Source of the DNA: an uncultured Oribacterium sp.
GTDB taxonomy: Bacteria; Bacillota; Clostridia; Lachnospirales; Lachnospiraceae
Direction: 5' to 3'
Length of the DNA: 64,000 bases
NCBI GenBank assembly: GCA_946413525.1
Contig: CAMKKZ010000007.1
Location: forward strand, 62,001-126,000
Each line of letters begins with the position of its first letter. Within the stretch, counting starts at the first letter, position 1. Made by a program: the position numbers and the translations under genes. Shown here one piece after another: positions 1 through 10,162 of the stretch. The notes under the pieces were generated by a model. The model worked only from the letters and a program-made list of their open reading frames with translations, searched no databases and had not been told where the DNA came from.

Positions 1-221
1 ATATTTTCTGCCTGGTTTTTGGCATCTGTCAAAATAGCTTCCTGTTGGGAAATGATTTTCTGATATTTTTTAATTTCTTCAGGAATACGAAGACGCAATT
101 CCACCAAAAGTTCTTCCATCTCCTCCTTGTTCACCAAAATCCTTGTATTAGACAAGGGCTGGTATTTGCAGCTATCAATATATTCTTCGATTTCCCCTAT
201 TAATTGTTCAATTCTGCTCAT
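1..221 (-). CDS. Partial CDS (3' end outside window), small helical/coiled-coil protein, V-ATPase subunit H-like
   Basis: Reverse-strand ATG at 219-221, open to window edge: MSRIEQLIGEIEEYIDSCKYQPLSNTRILVNKEEMEELLVELRLRIPEEIKKYQ...; directly downstream of coaD. Confidence 0.7.
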   Translation of the reverse strand, partial: MSRIEQLIGEIEEYIDSCKYQPLSNTRILVNKEEMEELLVELRLRIPEEIKKYQKIISQQEAILTDAKNQAEN

Positions 222-391
222 ATGCCATACACCCACTCTTCCGCTTTCCAATTTGTTCCCAAACTTGTTCCTTAATTTGTTCCTATTACAGATTTCAATT
301 TCCAGATTTCAATTTTCAGTTTTTGATTTTCAGTTTTTTTGCTCCCTGTTCAGAGATTTCAAAGGTGGATAAGCTCTCGATATAACAAGCG

Positions 392-883
392 TTATCGCGC
401 ACTCCGACTTGCAAACTTTTCTTTTAGCCGCTCTTCCACCAGGGCCGGAACAAAAGCATGCACATCTCCCCCAAAGGAAGCAATTTCCTTCACGGTACTT
501 GAACTCAGATAGGAATATTTCAGGTTAGTAGTCAGAAAAACAGTTTCAATGTCCGGAGCCATAACCTTGTTGGTTTGGGCAAGCTGAAGTTCGTACTCGA
601 AATCGGTAACTGCCCTGAGTCCTCGCATAATCACGCTTGCGCCGCATTCATGCGCATAGTCCACGGTAAGGCCATCAAAAGACCTGACAGAAACATTTTC
701 GTAACTTACTGTCAACTCCTTAATCATTTTAACACGTTCAGGCATAGAAAACAATGCTGTTTTTGAACTGTTCAACAGCACGCCTACAATAAGCCTGTCT
801 ACAATTTTCGAGCTTCTGCTGATAATGTCAAGATGTCCGAGCGTAACCGGATCAAACGATCCCGGATATAAACCGATTATCAT
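392..883 (-). CDS. coaD: Pantetheine-phosphate adenylyltransferase
   Basis: [21 protein letters not shown]... nucleotidyltransferase motif; start trimmed from the longer ORF (392..982). Confidence 0.95.
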   Translation of the reverse strand: MIIGLYPGSFDPVTLGHLDIISRSSKIVDRLIVGVLLNSSKTALFSMPERVKMIKELTVSYENVSVRSFDGLTVDYAHECGASVIMRGLRAVTDFEYELQLAQTNKVMAPDIETVFLTTNLKYSYLSSSTVKEIASFGGDVHAFVPALVEERLKEKFASRSAR

Positions 884-959
884 AAAAAAGTCCCTCTTAA
901 AGCGATATTTCGGGTAACTTTGATTGCCATTAACAAACCAGCCATGCTTCAGACATATT

Positions 960-1514
960 CTAAGGATTCGAGAAAAAGACATGCTTATTTGTCTTATATT
1001 TTTTTTCCCTGATCAGCCTGTAACCCATTCCGCAAATATCGGAGATATCTTCGTCCCTTGAAGTCTCAAGTATATATAGACAGTCCTTTTCCACATATTC
1101 CTTATCCAAAAGAAGCTTCATCGCAATTCTCTCAAGCCCCCTCCCATAGGGGGGGTCCATATAAATAATCCCAAAATGGTAATCCATGCCGCAGATTCGG
1201 GCGAGGGCCGAGGAGAAGTCAGCAGCAATGATGAGGGAACGATCTCTGAAGCCGGTTCTCTCTACATTATCGGAAATACATTGAATGGCTTTGGAATTAT
1301 TGTCCACGAAAACGGCGCGGTTTGCGTCTCTGGAAAGGGCTTCGATTCCAATCCCTCCGGAACCTGAAAAAAGATCCAAAAAATCCGTACCCGGTATATC
1401 GAATTGAATCATGTTAAACAAAGTTTCCTTAATCCTGTCTGTGGTAGGCCTGGTTTCCATGGAATCCACAGTTTTTAAAAGGAGCCTGCGGGCGCTCCCG
1501 GAAATCACCCTCAT
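960..1514 (-). CDS. rsmD: 16S rRNA (guanine(966)-N(2))-methyltransferase
   Basis: [10 protein letters not shown]..., [21 protein letters not shown] motifs; adjacent to coaD as usual. Confidence 0.94.
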   Translation of the reverse strand: MRVISGSARRLLLKTVDSMETRPTTDRIKETLFNMIQFDIPGTDFLDLFSGSGGIGIEALSRDANRAVFVDNNSKAIQCISDNVERTGFRDRSLIIAADFSSALARICGMDYHFGIIYMDPPYGRGLERIAMKLLLDKEYVEKDCLYILETSRDEDISDICGMGYRLIREKKYKTNKHVFFSNP

Positions 1515-1619
1515 GTCATCCTCCCCTGCTGAAACGAATTACTAAAGAAAGTTTTATTAGTGTATCAAAATGCAAAGAAACAATCAATAAGCAAATGAGC
1601 AAATGTCTTCCCCTGACTC

Positions 1620-1648
1620 TTGACAGAACTGAATAATTATAGTAGTAT
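1620..1648 (+). promoter_or_regulatory. Sigma-70-type promoter for tRNA-Pro
   Basis: TTGACA (1620-1625), 17-nt spacer, TAGTAT (1643-1648), about 55 nt upstream of the tRNA. Confidence 0.6.
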
Positions 1649-1701
1649 ATTCCTGTTGCAAAAATACAGTGTATGTATATTTATAATCATTTGTTTTATT
1701 T

Positions 1702-1775
1702 CGATGCGTGGCTCAGTTTGGTAGAGCGCTGCGTTCGGGACGCAGAGGCCGCTGGTTCGAATCCAGTCGCATCGA
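1702..1775 (+). tRNA. tRNA-Pro (anticodon CGG)
   Basis: Acceptor CGATGCG/CGCATCG, D-arm GCTC..GAGC, anticodon stem CTGCG-TTCGGGA-CGCAG, T-arm GGTTCGAATCC. Confidence 0.95.
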
Positions 1776-1784
1776 TTAAGTGAA

Positions 1785-1825
1785 AAACAAAAGGGCTTCG
1801 GTTTGCCGAAGCCCTTTTGTTTTGT
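1785..1825 (+). terminator. Rho-independent terminator after tRNA-Pro
   Basis: AACAAAAGGGCTTCGG-tttg-CCGAAGCCCTTTTGTTTTG; near symmetric, could also serve recG on the minus strand. Confidence 0.85.
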
Positions 1826-1858
1826 TCGAAAACATTATTAAGGAACTACTCAACGGCC

Positions 1859-3907
1859 TCATTCAGGACTCATATAACGTTCCAGGGCACGGAGGAGGGC
1901 GGTATGCCCATCTTTCTTAAGTCCCGGGTCATCGATAAGTATGCTGCGCGCATCCTCATAGGCATCCTCTAGGATTTTCCTGTCCCGATAGATATCCGCA
2001 TATTGAAACCTCATCTCGCCGGACTGGCGCAAGCCAAAGAATTCCCCAGGCCCCCTTAGCTTGAGGTCTTCCTCCGCTATGAAAAAGCCATCATTGGACG
2101 ATGAGAGGATGCCTAATCTTTTTTGGGAAAGCTCGGATTTTTGTGTATCCACAAAGATACAATATCCTTGATAGGTGGAACGCCCAACTCTTCCGCGAAG
2201 CTGATGAAGCGAAGCCAGTCCAAAACGTTCCGCATTCTCTACCATCATAACAGAGGCATTCGGCACATCCACGCCGACTTCAACGACCGTGGTGCATACG
2301 AGTATGTCAATTTCATCGTGAAGGAAGCGTCTCATGACAGCCTCCTTTTCCTCTGCTGCCATTTTCCCGTGCAGCAAGGCCGTCCGGATTTCCCTGGGGA
2401 AAATCCTCCGGATTTCCGCCGCGTAGTCATGGACATTTTGAAGATCGAGAGTATCGTTCGGATCAATCATCGGGCAGACAATGTATGCCTGCCTTCCCTT
2501 TTTCACTTCATCATAGATGAACTTGTAAGCCCTTTGCCGGTATTCCTCACCTACGACGGCATTTTTCCTGGGAAGTCTTCCCGCAGGGAGCCCTTCAAGA
2601 GTGGATACGGACAAATCTGAATAAAGGAACATTGCCATGGTCCTGGGAATAGGTGTTGCCGACATGGCAAGTACATGCGGATATTTCCCCTTTTTTTCCA
2701 AATCCCCGCGCTGCCTGACCCCAAAGCGATGCTGTTCATCCGTGATGACCAGGCCCAGGGCGGCGTATTCAACTTTATCCTGAAATAGGGCGTGCGTCCC
2801 AATAATAAAGTCCACCCCTCCTTCCCTGATTTTCTTTCTGGCCTCCCGTTTTTCTTTTTCCGGCATCGCTCCAATCAAAATCTGGACCTTGAAAGGCAGA
2901 CCCTGCCTTACTATCAAATCCTTCATTTTTTCAAAATGCTGCAAGGCCAAAAGCGCCGTAGGCGCCATAAAAGCTGATTGGAATCCATTTTCTGCCGCTG
3001 CAAGCATTGCCGCAAAGGCAACGATTGTCTTCCCACTTCCCACATCTCCCATCAGGAGCCTGTTCATGATGAAGCCACCCGATAAATCCATGCGGATAGC
3101 TTTCAAAGCCTCCGTTTGTCCCGGAGTCATTCGAAAAGGAAGCTCACTGAGAAAATGATCCATCTGGGCAAACGACTTCATGACATAATCGGAACATTTT
3201 CTTCTCATCTCATCCTTTTTAAAAAGCATGGCTACAGAAAAAATGAAAAGCTCATCATAAGAAAGTCTGCCACGCCAAATGCAAAGCTGAACTGGAGAGG
3301 ATGGAAAGTGCATGCCACGTACGGAGTCGGAAAGGGAAGGGAGCTTCCGTCTCTCGAGAATCTCCTTCGGAAGAAAATCCTCCCTCAGGATTCCCGCTCC
3401 CTCATCTTTTTCCATTATGTCCAGGAGCTGCATGACGGACTTTTGAATCACCTTGTTCCCCAGGCCTTTCGTCTGGCCGTATACAGGCGAAAGCTTTCCC
3501 CTCAGTCCTTCATACTCCTTTATACGGAAAATGACCGGCTGCGCCATAACAAGCTGCCCATCATATCTCGAAACCTTCCCCCAAAAAACCATAACCATGC
3601 CGGAACGAAGCTGTGTCCGCAAATAGGGTGCGTTAAACCAGGTTAATTTGAGACGGCCGGAAATATCCCTGATATAAACTGTAAGGACCGCTTTCCCATT
3701 TGCATAATAAACAGCGGCATCCCTTTCCAGAATGCCGCGTACTGCCCGGGGTCCACCCTCTTCCAGCGTGCCAATCGGCACAGGCTCCGAATAATATATA
3801 TAATCAGCAGGAAAATAATAAAGGAGGTCGCAGGGAGTATAAATACCTATTTTATGAAAAAGCTCCTCTGTCCTGGTTCCGATTCCCTTTAATTCCGATA
3901 ATTCCAT
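1859..3907 (-). CDS. recG: ATP-dependent DNA helicase RecG
   Basis: LLMGDVGSGKTIVAFAAML, DEQHRFGVRQR, QLRGRVGRS motifs. Confidence 0.97.
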   Translation of the reverse strand: MELSELKGIGTRTEELFHKIGIYTPCDLLYYFPADYIYYSEPVPIGTLEEGGPRAVRGILERDAAVYYANGKAVLTVYIRDISGRLKLTWFNAPYLRTQLRSGMVMVFWGKVSRYDGQLVMAQPVIFRIKEYEGLRGKLSPVYGQTKGLGNKVIQKSVMQLLDIMEKDEGAGILREDFLPKEILERRKLPSLSDSVRGMHFPSSPVQLCIWRGRLSYDELFIFSVAMLFKKDEMRRKCSDYVMKSFAQMDHFLSELPFRMTPGQTEALKAIRMDLSGGFIMNRLLMGDVGSGKTIVAFAAMLAAAENGFQSAFMAPTALLALQHFEKMKDLIVRQGLPFKVQILIGAMPEKEKREARKKIREGGVDFIIGTHALFQDKVEYAALGLVITDEQHRFGVRQRGDLEKKGKYPHVLAMSATPIPRTMAMFLYSDLSVSTLEGLPAGRLPRKNAVVGEEYRQRAYKFIYDEVKKGRQAYIVCPMIDPNDTLDLQNVHDYAAEIRRIFPREIRTALLHGKMAAEEKEAVMRRFLHDEIDILVCTTVVEVGVDVPNASVMMVENAERFGLASLHQLRGRVGRSTYQGYCIFVDTQKSELSQKRLGILSSSNDGFFIAEEDLKLRGPGEFFGLRQSGEMRFQYADIYRDRKILEDAYEDARSILIDDPGLKKDGHTALLRALERYMSPE

Positions 3908-3928
3908 AAGCTATTTCAACGATAAGGC

Positions 3929-5692
3929 TCATTCTATAGACAGAAAATAATAGTACACCGGCTGACCGCCGCTCTCAAGTTCAATTTCCAAATGCGGATA
4001 AAGACCGCGGAGCTCTTCCTGAAGCTTCTCAGCATCCTTTTCCTGTACATCTATACCGTAATAAAGGGTTGCGATTTCAGAATCCTCATGAATCATAACG
4101 CTCATCGCTTCCTTAACGGCCTCATCGACGGTTCCTGAAACAGCAATTAGGCCGGTATCCGAAAGGCACATGATATCCCCTTTGTGGATTTCCTTCCCCT
4201 CAATCATGGTGTCCCGGACGGAGTAAGTAATTTCAGCGGATGAAACCGCGGAAAGGGCGGCCATCATATACTTCTCATTCTCTTCCACAGACAAATCCGC
4301 CTGGAAGCCAATCATAGCGCTAATCCCCTGGGGAATACTGGTGCTGGGAATCACATGCAGCTCCTTGTCCTTGACAAGGAAGACGGCCTGCCTTGCGGCC
4401 AGTATTATGTTTTTATTGTTCGGCAGTATGAAAATATGGTGGGCGTCCACCTCCTGTACCGCGCGAAGAATATCCTGCGTAGACGGATTCATGGTCTGTC
4501 CGCCGGATATCACGTAATCTACGCCAATTTCCTTGAAAATACGGGCGAGTCCGTCCCCCGCGCAAATTGAGATAAAGCCGATTTCCTTTTCAGAAGGAAG
4601 TCCTGCCTCCTCGCGCGAAAGGTAGGCCTGATTACCGGTCTCGCTTCCTTCCCTAGGCGGGGCTGCTACGGGCGCTTGCTTTTCCGACCTGCTTTTTACC
4701 TTTTCCGCAGCCGCGATTCTTGAAGCGTCTTTGATAAGGACTTCATGATGCTCAAGACGCAGGTTGTCTACCTTCATTTTGGACAAAAAGCCCATCGTCA
4801 GCCCCTTTTCAAAACACTCGCCAGGATGGTTCGTGTGCACATGAACCTTGATGATATTTTCATCGGAAAAGCAGACAATGGAATCCCCTATTTCGGAAAG
4901 CCATTTCCGAAGCTCCTCCACATCATCGTCTGTAAACACCTTGTCGGCATTGATCATAAACTCGGTGCAGTATCCAAATTCAATATCCGCGGTTGATATA
5001 TCTGCCTTTGATTTCACTGCTCCCGTTCTGTTGGCGGATGAAGGAAGGATTTCATCCCTAAGCAGCAAATCCACATCATCCCCCCGAAGGTAAGCCAGCG
5101 CGCCCCATAGAAGTTCCATTAGGCCCTGACCCCCGGAATCAACCACCCCTGCCTCCTTCAGGACGGGAAGCATATCAGGCGTCCTTGCCAAGGTTTCATC
5201 CCCATACCGGAGCACCTCCTCCATCATGGGAACAATGTCCTCCTGAAAAACGGCCAGTTCGGAAATCTTGTCAGCCATGGCCTTGGCCACGGTCAGAATC
5301 GTCCCTTCCTTTGGCTTCATGACAGCTTTATAAGCGGTTTCTACGCCCCTTAAAAAGGCACGGGACAGGGTAAGGCTGTCAACCTCAGTATTTTCAAGGA
5401 TTTCCTTTGTGAAGCCGCGTATCAATTGTGAAAGAATGACGCCTGAATTTCCCCTGGCGCCCCTCAGGGACCCGTCAGCAATAGCCTTGGATACATTTTG
5501 AAGGCTGGGCTCTTCCAAAACAGCCAGTTCCCTGGCTGCGGACATGACTGTCATCGTCATGTTCGTCCCTGTATCGCCATCCGGTACCGGAAAAACATTC
5601 AGTTCATTAATTACTTCTTTTTTTCGATCCAGATTATTAGCAGCAGCAAGGAAAGCATTTTTCAGTTGCTTCGCATCAAGGTTTTTCACCAT
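3929..5692 (-). CDS. DAK2 domain fusion protein YloV (FakA-like)
   Basis: NELNVFPVPDGDTGTNMTMT, GARGNSGVILSQ; next to Asp23/YloU and rpmB. Confidence 0.92.
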   Translation of the reverse strand: MVKNLDAKQLKNAFLAAANNLDRKKEVINELNVFPVPDGDTGTNMTMTVMSAARELAVLEEPSLQNVSKAIADGSLRGARGNSGVILSQLIRGFTKEILENTEVDSLTLSRAFLRGVETAYKAVMKPKEGTILTVAKAMADKISELAVFQEDIVPMMEEVLRYGDETLARTPDMLPVLKEAGVVDSGGQGLMELLWGALAYLRGDDVDLLLRDEILPSSANRTGAVKSKADISTADIEFGYCTEFMINADKVFTDDDVEELRKWLSEIGDSIVCFSDENIIKVHVHTNHPGECFEKGLTMGFLSKMKVDNLRLEHHEVLIKDASRIAAAEKVKSRSEKQAPVAAPPREGSETGNQAYLSREEAGLPSEKEIGFISICAGDGLARIFKEIGVDYVISGGQTMNPSTQDILRAVQEVDAHHIFILPNNKNIILAARQAVFLVKDKELHVIPSTSIPQGISAMIGFQADLSVEENEKYMMAALSAVSSAEITYSVRDTMIEGKEIHKGDIMCLSDTGLIAVSGTVDEAVKEAMSVMIHEDSEIATLYYGIDVQEKDAEKLQEELRGLYPHLEIELESGGQPVYYYFLSIE

Positions 5693-5722
5693 AGCCTGGT
5701 CCTCCCAGAACAAATCCCTCAT

Positions 5723-5791
5723 GTATCAGAGTGGCTTTTTGCCGCTCTGAGTTCTGACATAGCGAACCGCTTGCAGGGCAAACCGGCTCTT
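5723..5791 (-). repeat. Family A two-hairpin repeat, copy A1
   Basis: TATCAGAGTGGCTTTTTGCCGCTCTGAGTTCTGACATAGCGAACCGCTTGCAGGGCAAACCGGCTC; tandem with A2; just upstream of yloV. Confidence 0.9.
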
Positions 5792-5859
5792 GTATCAGAG
5801 TGGTTTTTGCCGCTCTGAGTTCTGACGTAGCGAACCGCTTGCAGGGCAAACCGACTCAT
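5792..5859 (-). repeat. Family A two-hairpin repeat, copy A2
   Basis: Near-identical direct duplicate of A1. Confidence 0.9.
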
Positions 5860-5861
5860 AA

Positions 5862-5995
5862 TTTGCAGCTATTAAGCGCTTTCTGGATTTCGAAGAATTC
5901 CATATGGATAGCTGGCTTTTCATTTGGAATTCTCCGAAACCTTTGCTTGATTGCACAGGGTCGCGCCACAAGCAGGTATTAAATAGCTACTAATT
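5862..5995. repeat. Family B palindromic element, diverged copy B1
   Basis: TTTCGAAGAATTCCATATG...CATTTGGAATTCTCCGAAA inverted repeat flanked by AGCTATTAA...TTAAATAGCT; related to B2 and B3. Confidence 0.65.
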
Positions 5996-6012
5996 TATTT
6001 AATCGATTACGT

Positions 6013-6372
6013 TTAATCGATTACGCGAACTCCTTCTACGTAAATTCTAATCTTCAGCACCTTCATGCCGGTAAATTCTTCAAGCTTGTAACGAACATTT
6101 TCCATCAGATTGTCAGCCACCGCGCGAATGCTGACTCCATACGCGATTATGACATGGAAATCCAGCTCAATTTCCGAACCATTGATCACAAGGGAAACTC
6201 CCTTTGTCAGGCTTTCCTTCTTCAGAATCCTGGCAAAGCCACCGCCCTTCATAGGCACCTTGGCCATGCCAACGATGCCTGAGCATTCCACGGCAGTCGT
6301 TCCCGCATACGCCGCAATTACATCGCTGCTGATCTCTATTTGCCCTAGTTTTGATATTATCGTACCCTTCAT
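6013..6372 (-). CDS. Asp23/Gls24 family envelope stress protein (YloU)
   Basis: MKGTIISKLGQIEISSDVIAAYAGTTAVECSGIVGMA...; synteny with yloV and rpmB. Confidence 0.92.
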   Translation of the reverse strand: MKGTIISKLGQIEISSDVIAAYAGTTAVECSGIVGMAKVPMKGGGFARILKKESLTKGVSLVINGSEIELDFHVIIAYGVSIRAVADNLMENVRYKLEEFTGMKVLKIRIYVEGVRVID

Positions 6373-6754
6373 ATCCCACCTCCAAGAACAGCTTGCCTGT
6401 CTCCCCGGCTATGCAGTGTGAAACTGATTTCGTTATCATCAAGGCAGCCGCAAGACCTGCTGCAGGCCGGCATTTTCCTTTCAACGGCTCTGCGATAAAA
6501 AAGGACACTACGACTTTTCATCGCAATGTCCCCTTTAATAAGTACAACAGCAGCCCAAACAATGAAATATAGTCAGAAACGATTAAATCCCGTATAGACA
6601 GAAGCAAATTCAATTGCCCCTTATCACTTCACTAAACTTAACTTCTCTTAATTTAGTCGGCCGCCCGCACTTACTGCAAGCAGCTTGTGAACAAGCCATA
6701 AAGCAGAATGTTGATCCCAATGAAATCCATACAGTCACTCACTCACTGCGTCAT

Positions 6755-6973
6755 CTACACCGTCTGTAAGTTTTCAGGAACTCTTACAACTGCTCTTTCG
6801 ACTTTTCCGGACCGCAAGCAGGAAGTACATACATACATTTTCTTTGTACCGCCATCTACCTGGACTCTGACCGACTTGATGTTGGCTTTCCACATCTTGT
6901 TCGACCTTCTGTGTGAATGGCTCACTTTAATCCCAAAGTGTACCGCCTTTCCACAAACTGAGCATTTCGCCAT
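6755..6973 (-). CDS. rpmB: 50S ribosomal protein L28
   Basis: MAKCSVCGKAVHFGIKVSHSHRRSNKMWKANIKSVRV... Confidence 0.96.
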   Translation of the reverse strand: MAKCSVCGKAVHFGIKVSHSHRRSNKMWKANIKSVRVQVDGGTKKMYVCTSCLRSGKVERAVVRVPENLQTV

Positions 6974-7066
6974 GGTTGCACCTCCCTCTTTGCATAATAT
7001 TGCCGTAATAAAAACGACTGAATTAGAATAGCAAATTTCCACTTGAAATGCAAGAACTTTTTTAAT

Positions 7067-7519
7067 TCATCCATCAAGCTTTTCATCGCCAGGATTTTCA
7101 TCTTCGTTTATGATTACGGGCTCGGATTCGGACAATATCTCCTCGGCGGTCTCCTCCGCTCCGCGCGAGACCCTGCTTCCGCCGGTGAACCTGTCAAGGA
7201 TATCCGGAATCATATCAAGAACCTTCGTAACGGAATCCTGATTTTTGATATTAATCAGCTTTGTTCTGCCATCCTGCAGCACCAGCATGGCTGTTGGCGT
7301 TATCTTTGAACTCATTGCTCCAACTCCGGAATTTCCACCCTTCTTATTCCTGTCCTGCACAAATGCTCCGGATGCCATGCCGCAGCTGACTTCCATCAGG
7401 GGAATCAAAGTGGCATCTCCAACTTTTATTGGCTCTCCCACAACAGTTTTCGATGTCACAAAGCCGTCCATGCCCTCAAAGAGGCCTTTCATTAGTTCCT
7501 TCGCGTTATTACTCTGCAT
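7067..7519 (-). CDS. GerW/YtfJ family spore germination protein
   Basis: VVGEPIKVGDATLIPLMEVSCGMASGAF...GAMSSKITPTAMLVL. Confidence 0.92.
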   Translation of the reverse strand: MQSNNAKELMKGLFEGMDGFVTSKTVVGEPIKVGDATLIPLMEVSCGMASGAFVQDRNKKGGNSGVGAMSSKITPTAMLVLQDGRTKLINIKNQDSVTKVLDMIPDILDRFTGGSRVSRGAEETAEEILSESEPVIINEDENPGDEKLDG

Positions 7520-8606
7520 GACGTTTCCTCCCCAATAGCAGAAGCATGCGTATCTCCCGCCTGCTCAAAAGCCTCACTGCGGCGACAAACACATGCACAA
7601 GGCGCAAATGTCCCGCAATGTGCAGCTCCCCTTCAATCATTTTTTTATCAAAATAGGGATGAATCTTTATATCCCCCTTCGTAAAGGTATATACAAAGGA
7701 AAGCAGTTCAAGAATTTTAGCCGTTTCATACGGGTCGCCTAAACCATAATCCAGAAAGCCCTGGAGTTTTCGAAAGCGCATATGCCAAAGAACGTATTTC
7801 AATTGTTCCCAAATATATAATACAGCATCCCGGTTTTCATATTCCAAAAACCATCGAAACAGTCGTATGAAGAAATTGTTTTTGAAACGATTTAATCTGA
7901 ACCGACCCTTGGGTTTACGCGATCTCTCGCCTCCCTGCTTCGCGTCATCATCTCCATTATCTTTTACGGTGTTTTCACTCCCCGTCTGTTCAGGATCAGG
8001 CAAATCCGATTCTTGAGAGGCCGGATTACCTGCAGGGCAGGCTTCCTCTTTTTGATCAGGATCAGGCAAATCCGATTCATAGATAGGCGGATCGTCCGCA
8101 GGGCAGGCTTCCTCTTTCTGCTCAGGAGCAGGCGGACCCGGTTCCTGAGCGGCCGGATTGCCCGCAACGCAAGCCGGTTCCGACAAGCTGGAATTTGACT
8201 GTTTTAATTGAGTGGCAACAGATTTCGGAGCGGAATTTGATTCCCCCGAATGTATTGCAACAGATTTCGGAGCAAAATCGGGTTCCCCCGATTGTATTAC
8301 TACAGATTTTGAGGCGGAATCCTTCTTGCTTTCTTTTTCGGATTCATCTTTCTCATTTGAAAAAACCGTCAGAAAAAGAACCGAGGCCTTGTAACTTAAT
8401 CCATCTGATCCATCATACTGCGCATGCAGGGAAATTACGTTAAAAAGCCAGCCCAGACAAAAAAGAACAAATTCTTTGTCCTCTCCCTTTTCCGCATGCA
8501 GTGAATAAGAAACCGGTATCAGAATAATCAGGAAAAAAACAAAAAGCGAGAAAAGGATTATGATCAGGAACAAAAGGGCAAGGAATCTAAATGCTGCGAA
8601 AATCAT
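7509..8606 (-). CDS. DUF2953 domain-containing membrane protein with internal tandem repeats
   Basis: N-terminal TM, C-terminal YGLGDPYETAKILELLSFVYT..., upstream of gerW; central acidic/proline repeat. Confidence 0.75.
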   Translation of the reverse strand: MIFAAFRFLALLFLIIILFSLFVFFLIILIPVSYSLHAEKGEDKEFVLFCLGWLFNVISLHAQYDGSDGLSYKASVLFLTVFSNEKDESEKESKKDSASKSVVIQSGEPDFAPKSVAIHSGESNSAPKSVATQLKQSNSSLSEPACVAGNPAAQEPGPPAPEQKEEACPADDPPIYESDLPDPDQKEEACPAGNPASQESDLPDPEQTGSENTVKDNGDDDAKQGGERSRKPKGRFRLNRFKNNFFIRLFRWFLEYENRDAVLYIWEQLKYVLWHMRFRKLQGFLDYGLGDPYETAKILELLSFVYTFTKGDIKIHPYFDKKMIEGELHIAGHLRLVHVFVAAVRLLSRREIRMLLLLGRKRHAE

Positions 8607-8872
8607 TTCCCGTATCTCTCCTCGATCATATGGCAAAGGAGGCGCAAAGTATCCCGATAACCATAACCTATCCCAAGAACGCGGAGTTCATCCGTACCCA
8701 TCGGGAAGTCCGGCAGGCTGGCGGCAGAATATATTTCATAGAGGTTCGGCGCCTTCGCTTCTGTAATAAGATGGGCAGCTATCTGGAAACGCCCCTCCCT
8801 GAGATTTGCAAGTATATAATCCCTGCGTTCCGCGGCATGTTCGCTCCAATATAGATTATCCGCAAAAATCAT
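8603..8872 (-). CDS. Hypothetical protein (89 aa)
   Basis: Intact ORF overlapping its neighbours by a few nt, consistent with translational coupling; no recognised family. Confidence 0.65.
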   Translation of the reverse strand: MIFADNLYWSEHAAERRDYILANLREGRFQIAAHLITEAKAPNLYEIYSAASLPDFPMGTDELRVLGIGYGYRDTLRLLCHMIEERYGK

Positions 8873-9468
8873 AATGATTCCTTAACTTTTTGCATGGCAA
8901 GCGCCAAAGCCCTATGGACAGTCTGCATCCTTATTTGCTGACGGTCTCCATGAAAATGGCAGGTTTCAACCATGGTCTGCCCGTCAACAAAAACGCCGAT
9001 ATACACAAGGCCTACCTCTTTTCCCTCCATTGCGTCAGGTCCGGCATTGCCTGTCACCGCGATGCCCACATCTGCCCCGGTCGCGTTGGCGGCTCCAATG
9101 GCCATTTCCCGCGCCGTCCTGATCGAAACCGCCCCCTCCTTTTTTAATGTTTCCTTTTTGACCGAAAGCATGCGACGCTTCGCGCCGTTGGAATACGTCA
9201 CAAAACCGCCTTCAAAACAGCTTGAAGCGCCTGGAACAGATGTGATCGCACCCGCAAGAAGGCCTCCAGTCAGGCTCTCCGCCGTCGTCACCTTCATCCC
9301 CTGAGAAGACAGCAGCCTGACAAAGCTTTCCTTGAGAGAAGACCTGCCTTTCTTGCGGATCGGGCTGATTTGTCCGGCACCGCTCAAAATAGCCCCGGCG
9401 CCGGATTTCAAATGGGATGCCAGTCCCCTGATAGGGGATGGAATATCCTTCTTCTTCTCCTTTTCCAT
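8869..9468 (-). CDS. CinA C-terminal domain protein (nicotinamide-nucleotide amidohydrolase family)
   Basis: TTAESLTGGLLAGAITSVPGASSCFEGGFVTYSNGAKRRML... CinA-C signature. Confidence 0.92.
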   Translation of the reverse strand: MEKEKKKDIPSPIRGLASHLKSGAGAILSGAGQISPIRKKGRSSLKESFVRLLSSQGMKVTTAESLTGGLLAGAITSVPGASSCFEGGFVTYSNGAKRRMLSVKKETLKKEGAVSIRTAREMAIGAANATGADVGIAVTGNAGPDAMEGKEVGLVYIGVFVDGQTMVETCHFHGDRQQIRMQTVHRALALAMQKVKESL

Positions 9469-9619
9469 TGTCCTTACCTCTTAAACCAAAAGTCTCCCCT
9501 ATCAGAATCAAAGCGAGAGCGAGTTATGACCCTTAAATCAGCGTTTCCCTAAACAATGCGGCATCAAGTAAAAAAAGCCTTCAGGATTGAGCGTTGGCCC
9601 TTCCGAATTGAGATACGGC

Positions 9620-10162
9620 TCACATGCCGCCGGCAGTTATAACGCCTCGGTTTTTCCAGATATAATCCAAAAGGGAGATAATTGTAAGGAACAGCGCGGC
9701 AGCAGCAACCGCAAGAGTCACTATGCGAATTGCCGGGATATTCATGATGAGCAGGATGATCGTAAGCATCTGGAAGGTGGTTTTGAACTTTCCCCACCAG
9801 GACGCGGCGATCACGACGCCATTATCGGACGCGACAAGCCGGAACCCTGAAATGATGAATTCCCTTGCGATGATGATGATCACATACCAGGCTGGGAGCT
9901 GGGAAAGCTCCACCATGCAGATCAGGGCGGAACAGACAAGTAGCTTGTCGGCAAGCGGATCCATGAACTTTCCAAAATTCGTCACCAGGTTTTGGCTCCT
10001 GGCAATCCTTCCATCCAGAAAATCCGTCAGCGACGCAATGCAGAAAACAAGCAGTGCCGCAATCCGGAAGCCGTAATCAGCCCCCTTGTTCCATAGCAAT
10101 AGAAATACAAATACAGGCACCAGGAGCACCCTGCTCACTGTCAATTTGTTTGGTAGATTCAT
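9620..10162 (-). CDS. pgsA: CDP-diacylglycerol-glycerol-3-phosphate 3-phosphatidyltransferase
   Basis: MNLPNKLTVSRVLLVPVF...SLTDFLDGRIARSQNLVTNFGKFMDPLADK CDP-alcohol transferase motif. Confidence 0.95.
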   Translation of the reverse strand: MNLPNKLTVSRVLLVPVFVFLLLWNKGADYGFRIAALLVFCIASLTDFLDGRIARSQNLVTNFGKFMDPLADKLLVCSALICMVELSQLPAWYVIIIIAREFIISGFRLVASDNGVVIAASWWGKFKTTFQMLTIILLIMNIPAIRIVTLAVAAAALFLTIISLLDYIWKNRGVITAGGM

